Below are positions 1 to 6,375 of a DNA stretch of 12,841 nt, one piece after another. A program made the position numbers and the translations under genes. Every line of letters starts with the position of its first letter. The stretch's first letter is position 1. The notes under the pieces were generated by a model, which had not been told where the DNA came from, did no database searches, and saw nothing but the letters and a program-made list of their open reading frames with translations. The DNA is from Candidatus Zixiibacteriota bacterium. Its GTDB lineage: Bacteria; Zixibacteria; MSB-5A5; JAABVY01. The DNA is taken from NCBI GenBank assembly GCA_014730285.1, contig WJIM01000027.1:1-12841 (forward strand), in the 5' to 3' direction.

Positions 1-290
1 ACAATAGTGCCGGTATCGGGATGCATCCTTGCGGAAGCGCATATTATCGTGCCGGTGATGCTGTTTAAGCTGGAGTCGATGATATAATTGGAGGCGACAA
101 CGATAGCTTTGCCCCGAAAGTCTATATGTCCGGGATAAATGCCGGGCGCGGCCAGTACAGTATCCCCTTCCATGGCTTCGAGGACAGCCTGATCTATTGT
201 CTCATACTGCTCGGGGACCTGCAATATCGCAGCCGGGGATAGAGCAAATTGCAGCAGCAGATATAGAAAAGCCGACACTAATGTTTTCAT
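1..290 (-). CDS. Secreted right-handed beta-helix (pectate-lyase-like fold) protein, N-terminal part only
   Basis: The reading frame starts at an ATG at 290 and runs off the left edge, giving the first 96 residues. Residues 1-20 form a signal peptide: one Lys at position 2, then a Leu/Ala/Phe-rich core ending in SPAA. The mature start VPEQYETIDQAV, followed by GDTVLAAPGIYPGHIDF and a GKAIVVAS segment, is the typical opening of extracellular beta-helix proteins (DUF1565/pectate-lyase-like): an 'xVPxxYxTIxxA' strand, a 'GDTVLVxPGxY' turn, then the first rungs. Such proteins usually act outside the cell in carbohydrate or surface binding, often with a C-terminal sorting domain, but nothing downstream is visible here. 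The sequence before the ATG (GGGATT) is only a weak ribosome binding site. Divergent from the rfb operon. Confident in the fold and export; exact function unknown. Confidence 0.8.
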   Translation of the reverse strand, partial: MKTLVSAFLYLLLQFALSPAAILQVPEQYETIDQAVLEAMEGDTVLAAPGIYPGHIDFRGKAIVVASNYIIDSSLNSITGTIICASARMHPDTGTI

Positions 291-366
291 AATCCCATGA
301 ATACAATAAGGTTAAGTAACAGACCCGTTTAGGGTCACATCCAACCTGATAATGCCGACGCCGTAT

Positions 367-394
367 AGTATACAGTATTTTTGCTAAAAAACAA
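367..394 (-). promoter_or_regulatory. Possible sigma70 promoter for the beta-helix gene
   Basis: Read on the minus strand, TTGTTT (394-389) and TATACT (372-367) are 16 bases apart, with the expected transcript start about 70 bases before the ATG at 290. The -35 is poor, so this is tentative. A small inverted repeat, GACCC-GTTTA-GGGTC (322-336), lies in the leader. Confidence 0.3.
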
Positions 395-462
395 GATATT
401 GTTTAATCCGAACCACTTAAAAATTTATCTGAACTTAACCTAAAGCTATACAGCCGTCGAGC

Positions 463-491
463 TTGACAAAATAACAGCAGTGGAGTATCAT
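463..491 (+). promoter_or_regulatory. Strong sigma70-type promoter of the rfb operon
   Basis: TTGACA at 463-468 is a perfect -35 box. After a 17-base spacer, TATCAT at 486-491 matches the -10 consensus at 5 of 6 positions. The predicted start near 498 gives a leader of about 30 bases before the rfbB ATG at 529. No clear Shine-Dalgarno sequence precedes that ATG. Confidence 0.65.
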
Positions 492-528
492 TCCACAACC
501 TATTATTATACGAAATGGCCAACCGATC

Positions 529-1605
529 ATGAGTGATTTGGACAAGTTCAAAAAGCGGATTTTGATTACCGGAGGAGCCGGATTCATAGGTTCCAACCTC
601 CTGCATTGTATGGTACCCAAATATCCCGATTATCTTTTCGTGAATCTCGATAAACTGACCTATGCCGGTAATCTCTCCAATTTGCAGGCAATTGAAATGG
701 CTGAAAATTATATCTTTGCCCGGGGGGATATTGCAGACAACGATCTGGTAAGCGAGCTTTTCAAGGTTTACCAATTTGATGGCCTTATTAATCTGGCGGC
801 CGAGTCGCATGTAGACCGCTCGATTATGGGTTCGGAAAGATTTCTACGCACTAATATCATGGGTACTCATAATCTTCTTGAAATTTCCCGTAAACACAGC
901 CTTTTCAAAAAGGATTTCCGCTTCCACCAGGTTTCTACCGATGAGGTTTTTGGCTCTCTTGGCAATGAGGGGAAATTCACCGAGAGTAGCTGTTATTTGC
1001 CCAATTCGCCCTATGCCGCCTCCAAGGCCTCGGCCGATCATTTTGTGCGGGCGTACTGGAAAAGCTATGGTCTTGATGTAGTAACCTCAAACTGCTCAAA
1101 TAATTACGGCCCCTATCAATTTCCCGAGAAGATTATCCCGCTAATGATAAACAACGCCCTAAAAAAGGAACCGCTGCCGGTTTACGGCAATGGTGAAAAT
1201 GTACGTGAGTGGCTTTTTGTAAAGGATCACTGCAAGGCAATCGATCTTGTATTCCATAAAGGACAGACCGGCAGGACCTATAATATCGGCGGGGATAATG
1301 AGATAAAAAATATCGATCTGGTGAAAATGCTCTGTCGGATTATGGATGATCTGACCGGTGAAAGCGGTCACGAGAAGCTTATAAAATTCGTGGAAGACCG
1401 TCCCGGCCATGACCTGCGCTATGCCATGGATTATTCCCTGATCGAGAAAGAGCTGGGATGGAAACCGGAGTATGAATTTAAACGGGGGTTGATGGAAACG
1501 GTTGAATGGTATCTTGATAATCGGGAATGGATGGAAAAATGTACCAGCGGAGAGTATAAAACCTATTATAATACCTGGTACAAAAAAAGGCTGGAAGATA
1601 AATAG
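529..1605 (+). CDS. rfbB: dTDP-glucose 4,6-dehydratase
   Basis: Converts dTDP-D-glucose to dTDP-4-keto-6-deoxy-D-glucose, the second step of dTDP-deoxysugar synthesis, in the cytosol with bound NAD. It is an extended short-chain dehydrogenase of 358 residues, close to the usual 340-360. The Rossmann nucleotide motif GGAGFIG is at 15-21, the DKLTYAGN segment typical of RmlB at 41-48, the catalytic STDEVFG (Thr137, Asp138, Glu139) at 136-142, and the Tyr162-x3-Lys166 pair in SPYAASK. NNYGPYQFPEK (191-201) and RPGHDLRYAMD (291-301) are substrate-binding signatures. First gene of a three-gene operon; its TAG stop directly abuts the next ATG. The chosen ATG lacks an obvious ribosome binding site, but the in-frame TAA at 472-474 and the absence of an upstream start codon leave no better choice. 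Confidence 0.97.
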   Translation: MSDLDKFKKRILITGGAGFIGSNLLHCMVPKYPDYLFVNLDKLTYAGNLSNLQAIEMAENYIFARGDIADNDLVSELFKVYQFDGLINLAAESHVDRSIMGSERFLRTNIMGTHNLLEISRKHSLFKKDFRFHQVSTDEVFGSLGNEGKFTESSCYLPNSPYAASKASADHFVRAYWKSYGLDVVTSNCSNNYGPYQFPEKIIPLMINNALKKEPLPVYGNGENVREWLFVKDHCKAIDLVFHKGQTGRTYNIGGDNEIKNIDLVKMLCRIMDDLTGESGHEKLIKFVEDRPGHDLRYAMDYSLIEKELGWKPEYEFKRGLMETVEWYLDNREWMEKCTSGEYKTYYNTWYKKRLEDK

Positions 1606-2502
1606 ATGGGAAATAGTCTGAAAAAGGGAATAGTGCTGGCCGGAGGCAAGGGCAGCCGCCTCTTTCCCGCCACCAAGGTCGGCTCCAAGCAACTCCTGCC
1701 GATTTATGATAAGCCGATGGTTTATTATCCTCTCGCCACCCTGATGCTTATGGGTGTTCGTGAAATCCTGATAATTTCAACTCCGTTGGATATTCCCAGA
1801 TTCAGGGAGCTTTTCGGGGACGGCTTTGATCTGGGCCTGACTCTTTCGTATGCCGTGCAGGAATATCCCAAAGGTATTGCCCAGGCATTTCAGATCGGTG
1901 AGGAATATATCGGGGATGATTCGGTGGCTATGATTTTGGGGGACAATATATTTCACGGCAAATCCGACTTCATACGGAAAGCGGCAGAATTCGAGAAGGG
2001 CGCTATGGTTTTCGGGTATAATGTCAATAATCCGCAGAGATACGGCGTGATCGAGTTCGACAGGGAATGGCGGCCGATATCAATCGAAGAAAAGCCGGAG
2101 AAGCCGAAATCGCGCTATGCCATGACCGGCTTATATGTATTCGACAACCGCGTGGTGGAAATGGCTAAGACGTTGAAACCGTCCGGCCGCGGCGAACTGG
2201 AAATTGCCGATATTGTCAATAATTACCTGAACATGGGAGAGCTCGAGGCGATTCGTCTGGGACGGGGCACCGCCTGGCTCGATACAGGCACTCACGATTC
2301 CATGCTGGCGGCCTCGAATTTTATCGCCACCATCGAAAAAAGACAGGGGCTGAAAATAGCATGCCTGGAGGAAATCGCCTTCAGGGAGGGTTTCATAGAC
2401 GACAAACAAATCGATAAGCTTGTTGCAGATATGAAAAACAGTTCCTACGGAGAGTATCTGCAAAATATTGTCGAGTACATCAAAGAAGAACGCAAAAGCT
2501 GA
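1606..2502 (+). CDS. rfbA: Glucose-1-phosphate thymidylyltransferase
   Basis: Joins dTTP and glucose-1-phosphate to make dTDP-glucose, the first step of the pathway that the preceding gene continues. The 298 residues match the family length (about 290). The N-terminal nucleotide loop LAGGKGSRLFPAT is at 11-23, with Ser17 where most members have Thr. KQLLPIYDKPMVYYPL (28-43) and the metal/sugar site LGDNIFHG (111-118, Asp113) are intact. EEKPEKPKS, the GLYVFD strand and GRGTAWLDTGTHDSM are further RmlA hallmarks. The ATG follows the rfbB TAG with no gap, so translation is probably coupled. Many members are feedback-inhibited by dTDP-rhamnose at an allosteric site; the sequence alone does not show whether this one is. 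Confidence 0.97.
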   Translation: MGNSLKKGIVLAGGKGSRLFPATKVGSKQLLPIYDKPMVYYPLATLMLMGVREILIISTPLDIPRFRELFGDGFDLGLTLSYAVQEYPKGIAQAFQIGEEYIGDDSVAMILGDNIFHGKSDFIRKAAEFEKGAMVFGYNVNNPQRYGVIEFDREWRPISIEEKPEKPKSRYAMTGLYVFDNRVVEMAKTLKPSGRGELEIADIVNNYLNMGELEAIRLGRGTAWLDTGTHDSMLAASNFIATIEKRQGLKIACLEEIAFREGFIDDKQIDKLVADMKNSSYGEYLQNIVEYIKEERKS

Positions 2503-2514
2503 AAGCGGTAGAAT

Positions 2515-3003
2515 ATGGATTGCACAGAAACCGTAGTCTCGAAAATAGACGGCGTAATAATCCGGGAGCTTGAGATTAATACCGATAAGCGCGGATGGCT
2601 GATTGAGCTTTTCCGTGAAGATGAAATCGATTCGGCTATTATGCCGGTTATGTCCTATATCTCCATGACCCGTCCGGGAGTGATCCGCGGTCCCCATGAA
2701 CATAAGGAGCAGACCGACAATATCTGCTTCTTTGGCCCCTCGGTTTTCAAAATCCAGCTCTGGGATAACCGCGAGGATTCTCCCACCAGCGGTAAAAGCC
2801 AGGTGATCGAGACGGGCGAGAAAATTCCACTGGCGATATCAATCCCTCCGGGTGTGGTTCATGCCTATAAAAATGTGGGTGTACGTGACGGCCTTGTATT
2901 TAATGCTCCCAACCGCCTGTATGCGGGCAAAGAGAAAAAGCAGGATGTTGATGAGATCAGGTACGAGGAAAAGGAGGACAGCAGATTCAAGGTCACTTTT
3001 TAG
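2515..3003 (+). CDS. RmlC-like dTDP-4-dehydrorhamnose 3,5-epimerase family cupin (short form)
   Basis: A 162-residue cupin, shorter than classical RmlC (about 180-190). Family signs are the opening 'DKRGWLIELFRED', the strand PGVIRGPHEH (RmlC has RGLHYQ around its catalytic His), FKIQLWDNREDSP (compare 'vDlR..SpT'), IPPGVVHAY (compare 'iPxGfaHGF') and a C-terminal NRLYAGKEKK...VDEIRYEE segment. The 'YKcT' stretch that holds the catalytic Tyr of RmlC aligns with FNAP, so that Tyr appears absent; the Tyr in NRLYAG may substitute. It follows rfbA by 12 bases and should act on the dTDP-4-keto-6-deoxyglucose made by RfbB, as a 3,5-epimerase or a single-position epimerase. Its last 11 bases overlap the convergent YmdB-like gene. 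Confidence 0.8.
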   Translation: MDCTETVVSKIDGVIIRELEINTDKRGWLIELFREDEIDSAIMPVMSYISMTRPGVIRGPHEHKEQTDNICFFGPSVFKIQLWDNREDSPTSGKSQVIETGEKIPLAISIPPGVVHAYKNVGVRDGLVFNAPNRLYAGKEKKQDVDEIRYEEKEDSRFKVTF

Positions 3004-3799
3004 CCGAGCCGTTACCCTCCTCGAAATTATGAGTTCTCACATCGGTCGCCCGGCCGTCTGAAGGATCAACCTCGATAATCAGCGAGTTGAAAATATAATC
3101 CGACTCTTTCACCCTTTTGCGCGGGAACAGTCCGCTTAGATATGAGTCTATAATATTCTGCGGCTCATATCCGCACACCGAATACTTGCTTCCAACCATG
3201 CCGACATCGGTGATATAAGCGGTACCGTTTTCATCAAGCCGCAAATCCGAGGTCTGGGCCGAGAAATTAGTACCAACAACCGCTGTTATCTTACCGCTCA
3301 TATAAAATCCCATACAGAGTTTCTCGGAGGTGGCGTTGCAGTGGAAATCCATAATTATAATCTTCGATTTTCCGGCGATGTGATTTAAAAGGCGTTTCAT
3401 TCCCAGGAAAGGATTATCCAGCACCGGATTCTTGAAATTGGTACGTCCGAAAGCGGAAACCACACATACCGGGATACCCTCCCGGCTGTCCATAATAATA
3501 TAGCCCTTACCGGGATTGCCGTAAAATGAGTTTATGGGACGCAGGACGGCGTTGGCATCCTCCAGAAAATCAACCGTCGCCTTTTTCTTGAAGCAGTTAT
3601 CGCCCAGCGTGATAACATCCACACCGGCGGCATGAAGCTCATCCGCTTCAGAAGCCACTATCGAAAAGCCCTTGTTGATTTTATTACCGTTGGCGATTAC
3701 AAAATCCAGATTTTCTTCCTTGATTAAATCGGGAAGGACTCTCGATACAAGATCAAGCCCCTTTTTGCCAACAATTTCACCGATAAATAGTATTTTCAT
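2993..3799 (-). CDS. YmdB-family (TIGR00282-type) phosphodiesterase homologue, probably catalytically dead
   Basis: A 268-residue member of the YmdB/DR1281 metallophosphoesterase family, whose active members hydrolyse 2',3'- or 3',5'-cyclic nucleotides with two metal ions. The scaffold is clear: MKILFIGEIVGKKG at the N-terminus, FVIANG (33-38), DVITLGDN (61-68), RPIN, PGKGY, DFHCNATSEK (151-160), AVVGTN (173-178) and GTAYITDVGMVGS (192-204). The metal site is not. Against the remembered family pattern, Asp8 is Glu8, the Glu-Asn pair is Asn39-Lys40, Asn-His after TLG is Asp67-Asn68, and the HTH of 'GTHTH' has become Asn178-Phe-Ser180. Only His153 of DFH remains. It is therefore likely a binding or scaffolding pseudoenzyme. 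The ORF is full length without frameshift, so it is not a decayed gene. It overlaps the epimerase gene by 11 bases at its 3' end. Confidence 0.85.
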   Translation of the reverse strand: MKILFIGEIVGKKGLDLVSRVLPDLIKEENLDFVIANGNKINKGFSIVASEADELHAAGVDVITLGDNCFKKKATVDFLEDANAVLRPINSFYGNPGKGYIIMDSREGIPVCVVSAFGRTNFKNPVLDNPFLGMKRLLNHIAGKSKIIIMDFHCNATSEKLCMGFYMSGKITAVVGTNFSAQTSDLRLDENGTAYITDVGMVGSKYSVCGYEPQNIIDSYLSGLFPRKRVKESDYIFNSLIIEVDPSDGRATDVRTHNFEEGNGSAKK

Positions 3800-3828
3800 A
3801 ATGCTGTATGTTTCCGTTTGTAACGGCT

Positions 3829-3856
3829 ATTATAACCCGCTTCTCAAAAAATGCAA
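3829..3856 (-). promoter_or_regulatory. Possible sigma70 promoter of the YmdB-like gene
   Basis: Minus-strand perfect -10 TATAAT (3834-3829) with a weak -35 TTGCAT (3856-3851), spacer 16. The predicted start is near 3822, some 23 bases before the ATG at 3799. A short hairpin CCGTT-TGT-AACGG (3814-3826) sits at the transcript start. Confidence 0.42.
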
Positions 3857-3914
3857 TCTGAATATAAAATTAAAAACAAAATGCCTCCCAATAAGTTCAA
3901 AACCGCGATATTCT

Positions 3915-3940
3915 TAAATATTCCCGCGAACTGCCGATAG
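3915..3940 (+). promoter_or_regulatory. Sigma28 (FliA/SigD)-type promoter for the kinase-cheV operon
   Basis: TAAA at 3915-3918 and GCCGATAG at 3933-3940 match the flagellar/chemotaxis sigma factor consensus TAAA-N15-GCCGATAA. The downstream element matches at 7 of 8 positions; the spacer is 14, one base short of the usual 15 but within reported variation. The transcript would start near 3947, about 46 bases before the ATG at 3993. Placement before a chemotaxis gene supports the call. No competing sigma70 promoter with a good -35 is visible, although TATAAA occurs at 3942-3947. Confidence 0.55.
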
Positions 3941-3992
3941 ATATAAAAGTAACAGCTATTTTGGGCTTTTCAAAAGGGGAATCAGATAATCG

Positions 3993-4739
3993 ATGCAAAC
4001 CGCATCAGACTACAAAATAGCCAGGATAAATGATTCAGAAAGCAGGGACATTAACCAGCTTCTGGATTTGATATCCCTTTTCGTGCATGACCTCGAGGGT
4101 CCCACGGTTGTGATGCAGACTATCCTCAGGCTCCTGGAACAGGGACGTCTGGATATGTCGAATAAGAATCACTCCGAGCTGGTGCAGAGCGGGGGAATCG
4201 CAATCGAGAGGGCGCGTTCGATTATAGGCGATTTGATGCTTATATCGAAATCAGGCGAGATGGGTATTCCTGTCAAGCCGGAGCCGATACCGTTATGCGA
4301 AAGCCTGAAAAACAGCATCGACCTGATCCGTCCCTCGGCACGCGAGAACGGCGTGCATGTGGAATTTGAATGCCCGCGGAAGGAGTGTACGGTCTCAGCA
4401 GATACTGACCTGGTATTGAGAGTTATGGACAATCTTCTGTATAACGCTCTCAGGCATTCAGCGCCTGATTCAACAATAAAAGTTGTCGTATCCCAAATAG
4501 GGAAAAAGGCAATTGTGAGTGTGCTCGATGACGGTCCGGGATTCGAGGGATTCGATCCGTCGGATCTTTTCGATAAATACAAACAGCTAAGCCTGCGCAT
4601 GCAGGGCAAACATAGAGGGGTAGGCCTGGGGCTGTATTTTTGCCACATGGCCGTGACCGCCATGAAAGGTGAAATCCGGGCCAAAGCCCGTCCGGAAGGC
4701 GGCGCAGAATTCAGTTTTACATTAAACATAAAGAGGTAA
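3993..4739 (+). CDS. Soluble sensor histidine kinase (HisKA-like helix plus HATPase_c)
   Basis: A 248-residue kinase without any membrane segment or recognisable sensor domain. Residues 15-85 are helical and hold an H-box-like FVHDLEGP (30-37) with candidate phospho-acceptor His32, then a second helix of the dimerisation domain. The ATPase domain follows: N-box DNLLYNALRHS (146-156, Asn147 and Asn151), G1 box DDGPGF (179-184), and G2 box RGVGLGLYF (208-216). The H-box reads H-D-L-E-G-P, where classical kinases have H-E/D-L-R-T-P; the missing Arg makes autophosphorylation likely but not certain. AAAGGGGA at 3973-3980 may be the ribosome binding site, with a long spacing. It precedes cheV by 4 bases, and the cheV ribosome binding site lies inside its last codons, so the two are co-translated and probably act together. 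Confidence 0.85.
   Translation: MQTASDYKIARINDSESRDINQLLDLISLFVHDLEGPTVVMQTILRLLEQGRLDMSNKNHSELVQSGGIAIERARSIIGDLMLISKSGEMGIPVKPEPIPLCESLKNSIDLIRPSARENGVHVEFECPRKECTVSADTDLVLRVMDNLLYNALRHSAPDSTIKVVVSQIGKKAIVSVLDDGPGFEGFDPSDLFDKYKQLSLRMQGKHRGVGLGLYFCHMAVTAMKGEIRAKARPEGGAEFSFTLNIKR
4731..4736 (+). promoter_or_regulatory. Ribosome binding site of cheV inside the kinase gene
   Basis: AAGAGG lies directly before the kinase TAA stop and 7 bases before the cheV ATG at 4744. This supports both that start and translational coupling. Confidence 0.7.
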
Positions 4740-4743
4740 GCAG

Positions 4744-6126
4744 ATGGCACATTTAGATGGATTCGAGGCTAATTCCTATCTAAAATCCGGAGCCAATGAA
4801 CTCCGCGTGCTGGAATATAATGTGTGCGGGATGTCTTTTGGCATAAATATTCTCAAGGTGAAAAAGATCGTGTCGCACATGAATCAGTTTATGTCGATGC
4901 CGGAGTCGCATGCCGCTATACGAGGCGTTTTCGAGGAGCGCGGCAATGTCGTGCCGCTGATCGACCTGGCATTCTTCCTGGGCATACCCCGTGATGAGGA
5001 CAAACCTCCGGAGAAGGTTATTATAACAGAATTTTTCGAGATGCAGAACGGTTTCTGGGTGGATAGAATTGACTGGATTCATCATTTCAAGTGGGAGGAT
5101 GTTATCGATGCGGCCGGCGTTATGCACGGCTTCGATCAGAAATACGTGATCGGCATAGTCAAGCCCAGCGAGGATAAGATGATCCTCCTCCTGGACTACG
5201 AAAATATCATACTGGATATCTGCCCTCAGCTCAGGCGCGATACCAATGAGATGGCCGAGAAGTCCGAGGTCGAGGGCCGGGGACGTAGAATTCTGGTGGC
5301 CGAGGATTCACCTGCTATTCGCAATATGCTGGCAACCGAGCTTTCCGAGGTCGGCTTCGAGGTCGAGCAGGCTCGTGACGGCCATGAAGGCTGGGAGAAA
5401 TTCCAGGAAACGAAGGAGCCTTACGACCTGGTTATCTCGGATGTCGAGATGCCGCGTATGGACGGCCTGGCGCTCACTGTAGCAATTCGCGGCAGTGAGC
5501 AGAAGGATACGCCGGTTATCGTGTATTCATCGATCGGCGATATCGGCATGAAAGCGCGTGCCAATTTCCTCAAGGCCAACGCCCATATCACCAAACTTAA
5601 TTTCGAGGAACTGCTGCTCGAGGTGGACAAAATGACACGCGATAAGGGCAGAATCGAGGTTGAGGCTGACAATTTCGAGGAATCGGCCTCGGATGATTTG
5701 ATTCTCAAAGAAACTGAGGATGAAGAATCCGAAAAGGAGACCGCTTCCGAGGAGCCGCAGGAAAATAAGGAAGAAACGGAAGCTGAACCTGCTGAAGACA
5801 AAGCCGAGGAAGAGCCGGAAGAAGATAAAGGCCTGGCAATGACACTGGATCCGGAGGAGGATAAATCCGAGATCGAAAAGCCAAAGGCCGAGGCAAAACC
5901 AAAAAAGAGCGCATCAAAATCAAAGGCCGGTTCTACTAAGAAAAGAGCTTCTAACAAAAAGAGCGCTGCCAAAGCGAGCACGAAAAAGAAAAAATCAAGC
6001 ACAAAAAAGAGCACGGCAAAGTCGAGTACCGCTAAGAAGAAATCGGCCTCGACTAATAAGACTGGATCGAAGAAAAAATCTGAGGGAACAAAGAGGGCCT
6101 CAAAGAAAAAAACGCCAGTCGCCTGA
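4744..6126 (+). CDS. cheV: CheV-type chemotaxis adaptor (CheW + receiver) with acidic and histone H1-like C-terminal tail
   Basis: A 460-residue cytosolic protein. Residues 18-165 are a CheW domain (VLEYNVCGMSFGINILKVKKIV; RGNVVPLIDLAFFLGI; ILLLDYENII), which couples chemoreceptors to kinase. Residues 180-302 are a receiver domain with an intact phosphorylation site: Glu186-Asp187, acceptor Asp233 in ISDVEMPRMDG, Ser262/Ser263 and Lys284. CheW plus receiver defines CheV, normally about 300-330 residues. The remaining 158 residues are unusual: 304-380 is strongly acidic (Glu/Asp-rich, with Ala, Ser and Pro), and 381-460 is almost entirely Lys, Ser, Ala and Thr in short KKKS/STKK-like units, with no hydrophobic core. 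That tail resembles bacterial histone H1-like proteins and could bind DNA, RNA or the acidic segment itself. The frame is open to a clean stop followed by a terminator, so the tail is real coding sequence. Likely phosphorylated by the adjacent kinase or by CheA. Confidence 0.92.
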   Translation: MAHLDGFEANSYLKSGANELRVLEYNVCGMSFGINILKVKKIVSHMNQFMSMPESHAAIRGVFEERGNVVPLIDLAFFLGIPRDEDKPPEKVIITEFFEMQNGFWVDRIDWIHHFKWEDVIDAAGVMHGFDQKYVIGIVKPSEDKMILLLDYENIILDICPQLRRDTNEMAEKSEVEGRGRRILVAEDSPAIRNMLATELSEVGFEVEQARDGHEGWEKFQETKEPYDLVISDVEMPRMDGLALTVAIRGSEQKDTPVIVYSSIGDIGMKARANFLKANAHITKLNFEELLLEVDKMTRDKGRIEVEADNFEESASDDLILKETEDEESEKETASEEPQENKEETEAEPAEDKAEEEPEEDKGLAMTLDPEEDKSEIEKPKAEAKPKKSASKSKAGSTKKRASNKKSAAKASTKKKKSSTKKSTAKSSTAKKKSASTNKTGSKKKSEGTKRASKKKTPVA

Positions 6127-6153
6127 TTCAATAATCTACCGTATATAGATTAG

Positions 6154-6183
6154 AAGGCGGACTTCCGAGGTCCGCCTTTTTTT
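6154..6183 (+). terminator. Intrinsic terminator of the kinase-cheV operon
   Basis: AAGGCGGAC (6154-6162) pairs perfectly with GTCCGCCTT (6170-6178) around a 7-base loop, followed by a T tract to 6183. It lies 27 bases after the cheV stop. Confidence 0.92.
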
Positions 6184-6206
6184 ATTGCACATTCTGACAT
6201 TAAAAG

Positions 6207-6328
6207 TGTCATTCTGAGCGAAGTCTTTGATCCGGCTGCCGACGGATGAAGAATCTTTTTGATTTGTGAGAGATTCTTCGGTCCGTCAGTGGCCGGATTT
6301 GCAATCGCTGTGCTCTCTCTGAATGACA
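6207..6328. repeat. Long imperfect palindrome, dispersed intergenic repeat type
   Basis: The outer arms TGTCATTCTGAG (6207-6218) and CTCTGAATGACA (6317-6328) pair at 11 of 12 positions. The inner arms, about 6231-6257 and 6271-6298, are complementary over most of their length and end in GAAGAATCT / AGATTCTTC around a short loop. The 'GTCATTCTGAGCGAAG...GAAGAATCT' wording is known from multicopy intergenic palindromes in many environmental bacterial genomes. A partial further copy of the end motif (TGTCATTTGGAACGA) starts at 6342. No coding function. Confidence 0.7.
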
Positions 6329-6375
6329 GCTTGGTTCGTTCTGTCATTTGGAACGACATATAGAAGAACCAGCCT

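Noticed and set aside
403..810. Minus-strand open frame of 135 codons overlapping the rfb promoter and rfbB start
   Set aside because: It lies across a near-consensus promoter and antisense to the rfbB Rossmann domain; no motif seen.
1159..2703. Minus-strand open frames opposite rfbB and rfbA (1159-1692 and 2131-2703)
   Set aside because: Shadows of two clearly recognised enzymes, with no conserved motifs of their own.
5421..6131. A 236-codon minus-strand open frame opposite the cheV tail
   Set aside because: It mirrors the Lys/Glu-rich tail as Phe/Leu/Ser runs, with no motif or ribosome binding site; it is a composition artefact.
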